Positions 33,600 through 43,212 are shown, counted from the first letter of the stretch. The stretch: 64,000 bases of DNA from Jiangella alkaliphila (GCF_900105925.1 NZ_LT629791.1:1240001-1304000); one strand, 5' to 3'. Notes: generated by a model from the letters alone, not told the origin. Numbers and translations: made by a program.

Positions 33600-34618
33600 G
33601 CCCAGCCGTGCTTCGCGGCCTGGAAGCCGAGCTGCAGGCGGGTGTCGGCGCCGGCGACGTCCATCAGCACGCGCACCCGCCGCTGCACCGTCCGCAGCGA
33701 CATGTCCAGCATGTTCGCGATCGCCTGGTCGGTCAGCCCGGCCAGCAGCAGCCCGAAGATCCGGGAGTCCAGCGCGGTGAGCCCGGTCGGCGGCCGCTCG
33801 GCCAGCGCCCCGCCGGTGCCGAGGACCAGCGGCACGGAGTCGTTCCACACCTTCTCGAACAGCGCCATCAACGCGTCCAGCAGGCCACTCTGGTGCACCA
33901 GCAGCGCGCCGACCGCCCGCGCCTCGCCTGACACCAGCGGCACCAGGGCGATCTGCCGGTCGACCACGAGCAGCCGGATCGGCACCTCCGGCGCGACCCG
34001 CACCTCCTCGCCGTCGGCCAGGGCGGCCTCGGCGGCGGCCGCGAAGCCGGGCCGGTCGAACGCCGCCCGCTCGAGGACGACGCGGAACTGGACGCCGCGC
34101 CCGACGGCGGCCTCCTCGGCCGTGTTCTCCTCGCCGGAGATCGCGATGACCTCGGCCTTCGTCAGCCCGAGCACCTCGGACCGGGCCGACGCCTGCAGCT
34201 GCATGAACCGCTGCGCCACCGCCTGCGGGCCGTAGACGACGTCGACCACGTCGCCGACGCTGCGGTCGGACTCGGTGCGCCGGTAGGCCTCGGTCAGCGC
34301 GGCGATCTCGACCTCGGCGCGGCGCAGCTCCTCCTGCCGGTCGACGACGAGGGCGGCGAGCGCGACGGACGGCGGCGAGGCGACGTAGTGCTCGGCGCTG
34401 GCGCTGGACCGGGCGGCGAGGCCGCGGCGCTCCAGCGACGCCAGCGCCGTGGCCGCCTCGCCGGGCCGGACGCCCAGCCGTGCGGCCAGCGCGGCGACGT
34501 CGGTGGACGGCACCTCGACCAGCGCGCGATAGGCGGACTCCTCCACCTCACCCAGCCCGAGCACATCGAATACGATGCCTCCTCTGCCCGCGTGTCGTCG
34601 CTGGCGGATACCGGTCAT
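33596..34618 (-). CDS. LuxR-type regulator with TrmB-like N-terminal winged helix
   Basis: 340 residues. An N-terminal TrmB-like winged helix (EVEESAYRALVEVPSTDVAALAARLGVRPGEAATALASLERRGLAARS) and helical coiled region precede a central PLD-like/sensor domain. A C-terminal LuxR HTH (LTALDSRIFGLLLAGLTDQAIANMLDMSLRTVQRRVRVLMDVAGA) follows. This double-HTH build is common in streptomycetes and relatives. The start is uncertain: ATG 34618 lies inside a 16-base dyad, while a GTG at residue 19 sits 13 bases after a strong AGGAGG. It is divergent from the subtilase, a likely target. Confidence 0.8.
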   Translation of the reverse strand: MTGIRQRRHAGRGGIVFDVLGLGEVEESAYRALVEVPSTDVAALAARLGVRPGEAATALASLERRGLAARSSASAEHYVASPPSVALAALVVDRQEELRRAEVEIAALTEAYRRTESDRSVGDVVDVVYGPQAVAQRFMQLQASARSEVLGLTKAEVIAISGEENTAEEAAVGRGVQFRVVLERAAFDRPGFAAAAEAALADGEEVRVAPEVPIRLLVVDRQIALVPLVSGEARAVGALLVHQSGLLDALMALFEKVWNDSVPLVLGTGGALAERPPTGLTALDSRIFGLLLAGLTDQAIANMLDMSLRTVQRRVRVLMDVAGADTRLQLGFQAAKHGWA

Positions 34619-34633
34619 GACGCATTCGCGTCA
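34618..34633. promoter_or_regulatory. Dyad TGACGC-ATTC-GCGTCA between regulator and subtilase
   Basis: A perfect 6-base dyad overlapping the most upstream start codon of the LuxR/TrmB-like gene, 68 bases upstream of the subtilase start. Two near-direct repeats, GACTCGTGG and GAATCGTGG, follow at about 34638-34656. These are candidate operators for the adjacent regulator. Confidence 0.45.
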
Positions 34634-34700
34634 GCGTGACTCGTGGTGAATCGTGGCAGATTTACGAATGGTCTGTCTCCTCCTGAAAGCGGGGCCTACC

Positions 34701-37700
34701 GTGCCTGCCCTCCGCCGCACCGCCGTCGCGCTGACGTTCGCGCTGGCCACGCTGCCGCTCACCGCCCAGGCCGCCGCGCCCGCGGACGACACTCCGGTCA
34801 CGCCGCTGCCGCAGATCCCCGACGGCGTCGAGGCCGGCGGCGTCCGCACCGTCACGCTGATCACCGGCGACGTCGCCATGCTGACGTACGGACGGGGCAC
34901 CACGCCGGCCGTGCGCGTGCAGTCCGACGACCCCGGCGGCTACGACGTGCGCACCGAGGGCGACGACGTCTACGTCATCCCGGCGTCGGCCGAGCAGGCG
35001 CTGGCCGCGGACCGCGTCGACTGCCAGCTGTTCAACGTCACCGGGCTGGTCGAGCAGGGCCTCGACGACGCGTCCAGCGACACGCTGCCGCTGATCGTCA
35101 CCTATGCCGGCGGCGCCGCATCCTCCCGCGGCGCCGCCCTCCCCGCCGGCGCCGAGCTGACCACCAGCCTGCCGTCGATCGGCGCCGACGTCCTCGACGC
35201 GGACAAGGCCGCCACGGAGGCCGTCTGGAACGCCGTCGTGCCGCAGTCGACGACGTTCGGCCGGCAGGTCGAGAAGATCTGGCTGGACGCACGGGTCGCG
35301 CCGGTCCTGGACCAGAGCGTCCCGTACGTCGGCGCGCCGGAGGCCTGGGCGGCCGGGTTCGACGGCGCCGGCAGCACGGTCGCCGTCCTCGACACCGGCA
35401 TCGACGCCGAGCACCCGGACCTCGCGGACGCCGTCGTCGCGGCCGAGAACTTCACCGACAGCCCCGACGTCGTCGACCGCGACGGCCACGGCACCCACGT
35501 CGCGTCGACGGTGCTCGGCAGCGGCGCGGCGTCCGAGGGCGCGAGCCACCGCGGCGTCGCGCCGGGTGCGGACCTGCTGGTCGGCAAGGTGCTCGGCGAC
35601 AACGGCTTCGGCGAGCTGTCGTGGATCATCGCCGGCATGGAGTGGGCCGTCGCGCAGGGCGCCGACGTCGTCAACATGAGCCTCGGCAACACCGAGCTGG
35701 GCGCCTGCGACGACCCGATGGTCCAGGCGGTCGACGCGCTGTCGGCGGCGTCGGACACGCTGTTCGTCGTCGCGGCGGGCAACCTCGGCGGCCCGGCCGA
35801 GACCATCACCAGCCCGGGCTGCGCCGCCGGCGCGCTCACCGTCGCCGCCGTCGACCTCACCGACGCGACGGCGAGCTTCTCCGGCCGTGGCCCGGTGCCG
35901 GTGACGCGCGCCGTCAAGCCCGACATCGCCGCGCCGGGCGTGAGCATCACGGCCGCCCGCGCCGGCGGCCGCGGCGACGCCACCTACACGGACATGAGCG
36001 GCACATCGATGGCCACGCCGCACGTCGCGGGCGCCGCCGCCGTCGTCCGGCAGGCGCACCCGGACTGGAGCGGCGAGCAGGTCAAGGCCGCGCTGCAGAG
36101 CACGGTCCGGCCGGCGAACGACACCGACGTCTACGACCAGGGCGCCGGCATCCTCGACGTCGCGACGGCGGCGACCGCGCAGCTCAGCGGCCCGGGCACT
36201 GTCGACCTCGGCACGCTGGCCTGGCCGCACGACCCGTCCGAGGCCGTCACCACCGACGTCGTCTACACGAACACCGGCACCGCCGGCGCGACGCTGACGT
36301 TCACGCTGGACGCCCGCGGCGAGAACGGCGCCGGCCTCCCGGACGACGCGACGGCCCTCGGCGCGACGACGCTGACCGTGCCGGCCGGCGGCACCGCCGC
36401 GCTGCCCGTCACGTTCGACCCGTCCGTCCTCGACTACGGGCACTACGGCGCGGTCAGCCTGCGCCTGGTCGCGCGGGCCGGCGACCAGACCGTCGTCACC
36501 CCGATCGGCGCCTACGCCGAGCCGCAGCACGTCGACGTCACGTTCCGGGTGCTCGGCCGCGACGGCCGGCCGGCGGGCGGCAGCAGCACGCTGGACGTGT
36601 TCGACCTGGACAGCATCGCGGCACAGCGGATCGGCCTCGAGGGCGACGAGGTCACGCTGCGGCTGCGGGCCGGAACCTACTCCATCGCGTCGACCGTCAG
36701 CGTCACCGACCCGGACACGTTCCAGGTCACCGAGGCGGCCTTCCTGGCTGAGCCGGAACTCGCGCTGACCAGCGACCGGACGGTGACGCTCGACGCCCGC
36801 CGCGCGCTGCCGGTCCGGGTCAGCACCGACGAGCCGCTACGGCTGCACAGCGGCAGCGTGTCGTACGCGCGCGTCGTCGACAACTGGATCCTGTCCAACA
36901 CCCGTTACTTCCGCGACGGCCTGGAGACGCTCTACCTGGGCCGGATGGGCAACGTCGAGCGCGGCGACTTCGACGTCACCGAGTCGTGGCTCTACACGAC
37001 GCCGGACGGAGCGGCCCAGCCGGCCGACTACCACCTGATCTACCCGCACACCGGGCCGATCACGACCCGCGACGTCAACCACCGGGTCGAGCGGGACCGG
37101 CTGGCCCGCGTCGACTCGACGTACCACACGCCCGGCGGCACCGATCGGTACGCGCAGTACTTCGACGCGTACAGCACGCTGCGCGAGGCCCACGTGCCGA
37201 TCGGCGACGTCGTGCAGGTCGCGGCGCCGGGCGCCCGGACGGCGTACGTGACCCCGGACGTGCCGGTCCAGCAGACCGTGGTCCACCCCGACGGCACGCT
37301 CTGGTACTGGGGCACGCCGATGTCGTCGCCGGTGCGGCCGCTGGAGGCCGGCAGCCGCACCGCCGAGACGTGGTACGGCGCCGGGCTGCGGCCCGCGGTG
37401 CCCGCCGACCCGCGAGGCCGGTACGACCCGAGCGGCCGCGTCGGGAACGTCATCTGGACGAACCTCCCGGCGTGGGCCGACAGCCAGGCCGGCCACTTCG
37501 CGTGGAACGGGCTCAACGACCTCGGCAACATGGAGCTGTTCGCGAACGGCCAGTCGTTGGGCGCCTGGGGCTTCTACGGCCAGGGCCAGTGGGACGTGCC
37601 GGCCGCCCCGACCGACCTCGAGCTGGTCTACGAGCTCATCCGGTACGACCGTGGACATTCGACCTGGACGTCGCCGCTGTACACGCAGACCAGCTGGCGG

Positions 37701-38057
37701 TTCAGCTCGTCGTCGTCGGACGACGGCCGCGCGCTGCCGCTGCTGTTCCCGACCTACGACGTCGCCGTCGACGCGCGGAACCGGGCCGCCGCGGTGGACG
37801 GCTACCGCGTCGAGGTCGGCGTCGAGTCGACCCCGTCGTACCTGCCCGGCGCGCTCACCGACGCGGCCGCCTGGGTGTCCTACGACGACGGCGCGACGTG
37901 GGCGGAGGTGCCCGCGACGCTCGACGGCGACACCGTCGTCGCGACCGTCGACAACCGGCCGGCCGCCGGCGGGCACGTCTCGTTCAAGGTGGAGCTGACC
38001 GACGCGAAGGGGCTCAGCCTGACCCAGTGGACGCAGCGGCTCTACGGCGTCGTCTGA
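34701..38057 (+). CDS. Secreted subtilisin-like serine protease (S8), large
   Basis: 1118 residues from GTG 34701. A Sec signal peptide lies at residues 1-26 (RR-basic start, hydrophobic core, cut near AQAAA). A pro-region follows up to ~200, and then the S8 catalytic domain, with D231 (VAVLDTGID), H263 (DRDGHGTHVAS), oxyanion N361 (VVAAGN) and S436 (MSGTSMATPH). After ~470 comes a ~650-residue beta-rich C-terminal region (VYTNTGTAGATLTFTLDARG; then carbohydrate-binding-like repeats). It is an exported protease for protein degradation or development. Upstream frame extensions lack a signal peptide. The divergent LuxR-type gene may control it. Confidence 0.92.
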   Translation: MPALRRTAVALTFALATLPLTAQAAAPADDTPVTPLPQIPDGVEAGGVRTVTLITGDVAMLTYGRGTTPAVRVQSDDPGGYDVRTEGDDVYVIPASAEQALAADRVDCQLFNVTGLVEQGLDDASSDTLPLIVTYAGGAASSRGAALPAGAELTTSLPSIGADVLDADKAATEAVWNAVVPQSTTFGRQVEKIWLDARVAPVLDQSVPYVGAPEAWAAGFDGAGSTVAVLDTGIDAEHPDLADAVVAAENFTDSPDVVDRDGHGTHVASTVLGSGAASEGASHRGVAPGADLLVGKVLGDNGFGELSWIIAGMEWAVAQGADVVNMSLGNTELGACDDPMVQAVDALSAASDTLFVVAAGNLGGPAETITSPGCAAGALTVAAVDLTDATASFSGRGPVPVTRAVKPDIAAPGVSITAARAGGRGDATYTDMSGTSMATPHVAGAAAVVRQAHPDWSGEQVKAALQSTVRPANDTDVYDQGAGILDVATAATAQLSGPGTVDLGTLAWPHDPSEAVTTDVVYTNTGTAGATLTFTLDARGENGAGLPDDATALGATTLTVPAGGTAALPVTFDPSVLDYGHYGAVSLRLVARAGDQTVVTPIGAYAEPQHVDVTFRVLGRDGRPAGGSSTLDVFDLDSIAAQRIGLEGDEVTLRLRAGTYSIASTVSVTDPDTFQVTEAAFLAEPELALTSDRTVTLDARRALPVRVSTDEPLRLHSGSVSYARVVDNWILSNTRYFRDGLETLYLGRMGNVERGDFDVTESWLYTTPDGAAQPADYHLIYPHTGPITTRDVNHRVERDRLARVDSTYHTPGGTDRYAQYFDAYSTLREAHVPIGDVVQVAAPGARTAYVTPDVPVQQTVVHPDGTLWYWGTPMSSPVRPLEAGSRTAETWYGAGLRPAVPADPRGRYDPSGRVGNVIWTNLPAWADSQAGHFAWNGLNDLGNMELFANGQSLGAWGFYGQGQWDVPAAPTDLELVYELIRYDRGHSTWTSPLYTQTSWRFSSSSSDDGRALPLLFPTYDVAVDARNRAAAVDGYRVEVGVESTPSYLPGALTDAAAWVSYDDGATWAEVPATLDGDTVVATVDNRPAAGGHVSFKVELTDAKGLSLTQWTQRLYGVV

Positions 38058-38177
38058 GGGCGGCTACCGGGCCGCTCGGGGTTGGGCTGGAACACTGGCG
38101 GCCGTGGACGTCGCGGGTGGAGCGCTTGACGCGCCGTCACCCGGACGATGAGCGCGACCCGAAGGGCCCGACCCGCC

Positions 38178-40160
38178 ATGGATGTACTGACGTTTCCGAT
38201 CGTCGCGACCTTATCGGTGCTCACCGCGTTGGTCTTCGGCCTGATCGCGCAGCGGTTGCTCGGCGTGCGGCTCGGACTGTTCCGGTTGCTGCTGACCGGC
38301 GCGTTCGCGCTGTTCGTCGGCCCGCTGATCATGTTCGCGCTGCTCGACCAGTTCACCCTGTCGCCCGAGGGGATCTCCGACCAGAGCGAGGGCCCGGTCG
38401 CGTTCTGGTTCGCGCTGCTGGCCGGCGTGCTGACGATCCTCGCGTCGATGGTGCTGCTGGTGATCATCGAGGCGTTCGTGCCGATGGGGTCGCTGCCGCC
38501 CGCGCTGGTGTGGGGCCGCGGGCTGCTCGGCCGGCTGCGGCGGACCCGGCGGTACTGGCAGATCATCGGCATCGCGATGCGGCACGGCCTCGGGTCGTAC
38601 CTGCGCGGCACCCGCGACCGCGCCCTCGACGCGCCGTCCGGCCGGGCGCAGCTGGGCCGAGCGCTGACCACCACGCTCAACGCGGGCGGCGTCACGTTCG
38701 TGAAGCTCGGCCAGATCCTGGCCACCCGGCGTGACGTGCTGCCGGCCGAGATGGCCGACGAGCTGGCGCGGCTGCAGGACGACGCCGCGCCGGTGCCGTG
38801 GCCGGACATCGAGCGGGTGCTCGTCGAGGAGCTGAAGGCCCCGGTCGAGGACGTCTTCGCCGAGTTCGACCGCGAGCCGCTGGCGGCAGCGTCCGTCGGC
38901 CAGGTGCACGTCGCGCGGCTGCACAGCGGCGCCGAGGTCGTCGTCAAGGTGCAGCGGCCCGGCATCCGGCCGGTGGTCGAACGCGACCTCGACATCGCCG
39001 GGCGGCTGGCCGCGCGGCTGGAGTCCGGCACCCGGTGGGGCCGTCGCATGGGCGTTCGCCCGCTGGCCGCCGGTCTGGCCGAGGCGATCCGCGAGGAGCT
39101 GGACTACCGCATCGAGGCGGACAACATCACCGCCGTGGCGACGGCGCCCAGCCGGCAGCCCGACGTCGTCCTGCCCGAGCCGCATCTCGCGCTGTGCACC
39201 GAGCGGGTGCTGGTGATGGACCGGCTGCAGGGCACGCCGCTCAACCGCGTCGACGCCGTCATCGAGCAGCGCGGCCTGGACCGCGACGCGCTGGCGACGA
39301 CGCTGCTGGACTGCCTGCTGCGGCAGATCGTCCTCGACGGCATCTTCCACGCCGACCCGCACGGCGGGAACATCTTCCTGCTCGACGACGGCCGGCTCGG
39401 CCTGCTCGACTTCGGCTCCGTAGGACGGCTGGACGGTGCCCTGCGCGACGCGCTGCAGCGGCTGCTCGTCGGCGTCGACCGCGGCGACCCGCTCGCCGTC
39501 AGCGACGCGCTGCTCGAACTGGTGCCGCGTCCGGACGAGATCGACCAGCAGCAGCTGGAGCGCGACCTCGGCCGGTTCATGGCCAAGCACACGTCCGGCA
39601 CCCCCAGCTCGGGCGTCCGGATGTTCGGCGACCTGTTCCGGGTGGTCGCGGACCACGGCCTGGCCATCCCGCCGGAGATCGCCGCGGTCTTCCGGGCGCT
39701 GGCGACGGCCGAGGGCACACTGACCCGGCTCACGCCGAGGTTCGACCTTATCGGCGGCGCCCGCTCGCTGGCCAGCGGGTACGTCGAGGAGCAGTACGGG
39801 CCGGAGCACCTCAAGCAGGCGGTCACCGAGGAGCTGGCCGCGCTGCTGCCGATCCTGCGCCGGCTGCCCCGCCGCGTGGAACGCATCGCCAGCGCCACCG
39901 AACACGGGCGGCTGGGCATCAACATCAGGCTGCTGGCCGACGAGCGCGACCGCGCCGTGCTGACCACGATGCTGCACGAGGTGCTGCTGACGTTCCTCGC
40001 CGCGACCACCGGGATCATGGCGGTGCTGCTGATCGGCACCGGCGGCGGGCCGCAGCTGACCGACTCCGTCGGCCTGTACGAGCTGATCGGCTACAACATG
40101 CTGGTGATCAGCGCGATCCTGGCGCTGCGGGTACTGGCGCAGATCTTCCGCCGCGGCTGA
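38178..40160 (+). CDS. ABC1/AarF/UbiB-family atypical kinase, membrane-anchored
   Basis: 660 residues. Three N-terminal hydrophobic segments (about 5-105) and two at the C-terminus flank the ABC1 domain. Its family motifs are GGVTFVKLGQILATRRDVLPAEMADELARLQDDAAP (the KxGQ helix that covers the active site), AAASVGQVHVARLHSGAEVVVKVQRPGI (A-rich loop and catalytic lysine), and HADPHGGNIFLLDDGRLGLLDFGSVGRL (metal-binding D-x-x-x-x-N and DFG). UbiB-type proteins support isoprenoid quinone or lipid metabolism through ATPase activity. ATG 38178 was preferred to 38148. It stands alone between the subtilase and the decarboxylase. Confidence 0.9.
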   Translation: MDVLTFPIVATLSVLTALVFGLIAQRLLGVRLGLFRLLLTGAFALFVGPLIMFALLDQFTLSPEGISDQSEGPVAFWFALLAGVLTILASMVLLVIIEAFVPMGSLPPALVWGRGLLGRLRRTRRYWQIIGIAMRHGLGSYLRGTRDRALDAPSGRAQLGRALTTTLNAGGVTFVKLGQILATRRDVLPAEMADELARLQDDAAPVPWPDIERVLVEELKAPVEDVFAEFDREPLAAASVGQVHVARLHSGAEVVVKVQRPGIRPVVERDLDIAGRLAARLESGTRWGRRMGVRPLAAGLAEAIREELDYRIEADNITAVATAPSRQPDVVLPEPHLALCTERVLVMDRLQGTPLNRVDAVIEQRGLDRDALATTLLDCLLRQIVLDGIFHADPHGGNIFLLDDGRLGLLDFGSVGRLDGALRDALQRLLVGVDRGDPLAVSDALLELVPRPDEIDQQQLERDLGRFMAKHTSGTPSSGVRMFGDLFRVVADHGLAIPPEIAAVFRALATAEGTLTRLTPRFDLIGGARSLASGYVEEQYGPEHLKQAVTEELAALLPILRRLPRRVERIASATEHGRLGINIRLLADERDRAVLTTMLHEVLLTFLAATTGIMAVLLIGTGGGPQLTDSVGLYELIGYNMLVISAILALRVLAQIFRRG

Positions 40161-40223
40161 CGGGCGCCGCTCTCACCCGTTTCGGGGGACGCCGTGGGGC
40201 GCACCGGCCCTAGGGTCGACGTC

Positions 40224-41597
40224 ATGGCGCGGCACGAGGACACCTACGACGACCGCTACGGCACCGAGTTCCTGCAGCGACCAGCGCCCGACGACCGGCT
40301 GCCACGGCAGGGCATGCCGGCCGTCGACGCGATGCGGCTGCTCGGGGAGGAGCTGGTCCTCGACGGCATCCCGATGCGCAACCTGGCCACGTTCGTGACG
40401 ACGTGGATGGAGCCCGAGGCGCAGCGGGTCATCGCCGAGAACCTGCACCGCAACTACATCGACCACGCCGAGTACCCGCAGACCGCGCTGATCGAGCAAC
40501 GCTGCATCCGGATGCTGGCCGACCTCTTCCACGCGCCCGGCCCGACCACCGGTACCCGCACCCAGGGGTCGTCCGAGGCGATCATGCTCGGCGCGCTGTC
40601 GCTGAAGTGGAAGTGGCGGCAGCGGCGCGAGGCGGCGCGGCAGAGCACCGACCGGCCCAACCTGGTGTTCGGCGGCGACGTCCACGTCGTCTGGGAGAAG
40701 TTCTGCCGCTATTTCGACGTCGAGCCGCGGATCATCCCGCTGCGGCCGGACCGCCTCACCATCGGCCCCGACGACGTCGAGCCGCACGTCGACGAGAACA
40801 CCATCGGCGTCGCGGCGGTGCTCGGGACCACGTTCACCGGGCACGCCGACGACATCGCCGGCATCAACGACCTGCTGGTCCGGCTGCGCGACGAGCGCGG
40901 CCTCGACGTCCCGCTGCACGTCGACGGCGCGAGCGGCGGCTTCGTCTGGCCGTTCCTCTACCCGGACACGAAGTGGGACTTCCGCCTCGAGCAGGTCCGC
41001 TCGATCAACGTGTCCGGGCACAAGTACGGGCTGGTCTATCCCGGCATCGGCTGGCTGGTGTTCCGCACCACCGACGACCTCGCCGAGGACCTCGTCTTCT
41101 ACGAGAACTACCTGGGCAAGCGCGACGCCACGTTCACGCTGAACTTCTCCACCAACGCCAGCATGGTGCTCGCGCAGTACTACAACCTCGTCCGCTACGG
41201 GCACGCCGGCTACCAGGCGATCATGCGGACCATGCAGGCCAACGCCGCGGAGCTGGCCGAGCGGATCGTCGCGGCCGGCGACTTCGAGCTGGTCGGCGAG
41301 CCCGGCGCGGAGCAGTTGCCGCTGGTCGCGTTCCGGCTGGCCGGCGAGCACGCCTACGACGAGTTCGACGTCGCCGGGCAGCTGGCCGGCGAGCACGGCT
41401 GGATGCTGCCGGCCTACTCACTGCCGCCGAACGCCCAGGACGTGACGGTCCTGCGCGCGCTCGTGAAGCAGACCCTCAGCCGCTCGCTGGCGGACACGCT
41501 GGCCGACGACCTCGCGCACGCGTGCACGACGCTGGACGCGAAGGGCGGGCTGCACGAGCGCGAGCGCCGCCGGGTGAAGTCGGGGACCGGCTACTGA
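40224..41597 (+). CDS. gadB: Glutamate decarboxylase (PLP group II)
   Basis: 457 residues, the usual GadB size. The PLP lysine lies in SINVSGHKYGLVYPGIGW, the conserved HVDGASGGFVWPF holds the D-A pair of the cofactor site, and TGTRTQGSSEAIMLGALSLKWKWR is the N-terminal substrate region typical of Gad. It converts glutamate to GABA with proton consumption. No GABA antiporter is adjacent. The 3' end overlaps the remnant of a thiamine-binding protein gene by 7 bases. Confidence 0.95.
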   Translation: MARHEDTYDDRYGTEFLQRPAPDDRLPRQGMPAVDAMRLLGEELVLDGIPMRNLATFVTTWMEPEAQRVIAENLHRNYIDHAEYPQTALIEQRCIRMLADLFHAPGPTTGTRTQGSSEAIMLGALSLKWKWRQRREAARQSTDRPNLVFGGDVHVVWEKFCRYFDVEPRIIPLRPDRLTIGPDDVEPHVDENTIGVAAVLGTTFTGHADDIAGINDLLVRLRDERGLDVPLHVDGASGGFVWPFLYPDTKWDFRLEQVRSINVSGHKYGLVYPGIGWLVFRTTDDLAEDLVFYENYLGKRDATFTLNFSTNASMVLAQYYNLVRYGHAGYQAIMRTMQANAAELAERIVAAGDFELVGEPGAEQLPLVAFRLAGEHAYDEFDVAGQLAGEHGWMLPAYSLPPNAQDVTVLRALVKQTLSRSLADTLADDLAHACTTLDAKGGLHERERRRVKSGTGY

Positions 41598-41809
41598 TCC
41601 CGTTTGCGCGCCAGCGCCGCTTCGAGGCGCTCGACCTTGCCGGTGATCTCGCCGGTGTGACCGGGCCGGATGTCGGCCTTGAGCACCAGGCTGACGCGAT
41701 GGCCGTGCCGGCCGACCGCCTCGGTGGCGCGCTTGACGACGTCGAAGACCTCGTCCCACTCGCCCTCGATGGTGGTGAACATGGAGTCGGTGCTGTTCGG
41801 CAGCCCGGA
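41591..41809 (-). pseudogene. Thiamine-binding protein (MTH1187/DUF77 family), N-terminally deleted remnant
   Basis: The 72 codons left of a ~100-residue family. SGLPNSTDSMFTTIEGEWDEVFDVVKRATEAVGRHGHRVSLVLKADIRPGHTGEITGKVERLEAAL covers the conserved core and C-terminus, but the first ~30 residues (first beta strand and helix) are missing. The sequence runs directly, in the same reading frame but after a TAG, into the truncated phosphoketolase. An internal ATG (41782) could start a 63-residue product without the first strand. That would be unlikely to fold normally. Deletion or misassembly created this structure. Confidence 0.8.
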
Positions 41810-42742
41810 CTAGGTGTCCTCGACCTGGTGGCCGTCGACCTCGCGCGGGCCGGTCCAGCCCTTCGGCGTCTTGAAGATGATCACCGGCCAGTCCGGGCGG
41901 TAGTCGTAGGTGCCGGCGCGCGCCTCGCGCTGGTTCGTCGCGATCTGGTCCAGCACGTGGTCCAGCAGCTCGGCGAACCGGCGGTGGACGGACAGGTGGT
42001 CCTCGTCGTCGAAGCCGGCCTCGAACCAGTACGGCGTGTGGCCGTAGCCGGCCATCAGGTGTTCCAGCTCGCGCCGCGGGATGCGGGCCAGCACCGTCGG
42101 GTTGGCGATCTTGTACCCGTTGAGGTGCAGGATCGGCAGCACAGCGCCGTCCGTGGCGGGGTTCAGGAACTTGTTGCTGTGCCAGGCCGTGGCCAGCGGG
42201 CCGGTCTCGGCCTCGCCGTCGCCGATGCAGGCCGCCACCGTCAGCCCGGGGTTGTCGAAGGCGGCGCCGTAGGCGTGCGACAGCACGTAGCCCAGCTCGC
42301 CGCCTTCGTGGATCGAGCCGGGCGTCTCGGGCGCCACGTGGCTCGGGATGCCGCCGGGGAAGGAGAACTGCCGGAACAGCTCCCGCAGGCCGGCCTCGTC
42401 GTCGCCGACGTTGGAGTAGACCTCGCTGTAGGTGCCGTCGAGCCAGGCCGCCGACACCAGCGACGGGCCGCCGTGGCCCGGCCCGGAGAGGTAGATCATG
42501 TCGAGGTCGCGCTGGACGATCGCGCGGTTGAGGTGCGCGTACAGGAAGTTCTGGCCGGGCGACGTGCCCCAGTGTCCGAGCAGGCGCGGCTTGACGTGCT
42601 CGGCCCGCAGCGGCTCGCGCAGCAGCGGGTTGTCCAGCAGGTAGATCTGCCCGACGGAGAGGTAGTTGGCTGCTCGCCACCACGCGTCGATGCGGGTGAG
42701 CAGGGCGTCGTCGATGGTCGGGGTACTGGCCTCGTCGAGCAT
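41810..42742 (-). pseudogene. xfp: Phosphoketolase (Xfp), C-terminally truncated remnant
   Basis: 310 residues of an enzyme normally about 800 long. The N-terminus is intact: ATG 42742 follows a GAAGGAG site; ARAANYL-type [43 protein letters not shown]; and the ThDP-binding [22 protein letters not shown]. The coding sequence ends at [16 protein letters not shown] with TAG exactly where it joins the thiamine-binding remnant. The second ThDP domain and C-terminal domain are absent, so it cannot be active as xylulose-5-phosphate/fructose-6-phosphate phosphoketolase. A single deletion of the second part of xfp and the first part of the next gene explains both remnants. Confidence 0.88.
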
Positions 42743-42814
42743 CGTCGCCGCTCCTTCGGGTGGGCTGCTCGTCAAGGACCAGCATGTACCCGAGAGCCGC
42801 GGACTCATACACGT

Positions 42815-42848
42815 TTCTCAGGACCGTCTCCGGCTGTTCTCAGGATCG
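42815..42848. repeat. Direct repeat TTCTCAGGAYCG, two copies 22 bases apart
   Basis: TTCTCAGGACCG (42815-42826) and TTCTCAGGATCG (42837-42848) differ at one base. They are spaced two helical turns apart, in the divergent gap between the phosphoketolase remnant and the 102-residue gene. A related GATCTCAAG follows at 42857-42865. It is possibly a regulator-binding array. No function is assigned. Confidence 0.4.
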
Positions 42849-42902
42849 ACCGGAAGGATCTCAAGCACGAACCGACTCGGACCTCACACGATGGAGACGG
42901 CC

Positions 42903-43211
42903 ATGTACGCGATCCCGACGGCGGCACACATCCTCGGCGTCACCCCCGCGGCCCTGGAGGCCGCCCTCGAGCGCGGCGAGACCATCCGCAGCCTGACCAT
43001 CGCCTGCGGGCAGGACCCGGACCGGATCACGGAGGCGATCGTCGACGCGGAGACCGGCGACGTCGTCGCCCTGGCCCGCATCGCCGGCTTCGAGCCGGAC
43101 GCGATCGCCGAGTTCACCCGCGAGCTGCGCGCCTACCTCGTCGCGTTCGTCGACGACGGCGAGCGTGTGGCCGACCGGCTGTTCGAGACCCGCACCCTGC
43201 AGCCGGTGTGA
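42903..43211 (+). CDS. Hypothetical small helical protein
   Basis: 102 residues, acidic and predicted all-helical. The pattern AAHILGVTPAALEAALERGETIRSLTIACGQDPDRITEAIVDAETG resembles the short helix-turn-helix-like modules (ALGL..-L..-AL..G.-L..-A...G) that recur in many actinobacterial secreted or regulatory proteins, but I do not recognise a named family. Start at ATG 42903, with GGAG upstream; an in-frame ATG at 42891 is possible. It is convergent with proline dehydrogenase (1 base between stops). There is no signal peptide or membrane segment. Confidence 0.7.
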   Translation: MYAIPTAAHILGVTPAALEAALERGETIRSLTIACGQDPDRITEAIVDAETGDVVALARIAGFEPDAIAEFTRELRAYLVAFVDDGERVADRLFETRTLQPV

Positions 43212-43212
43212 G

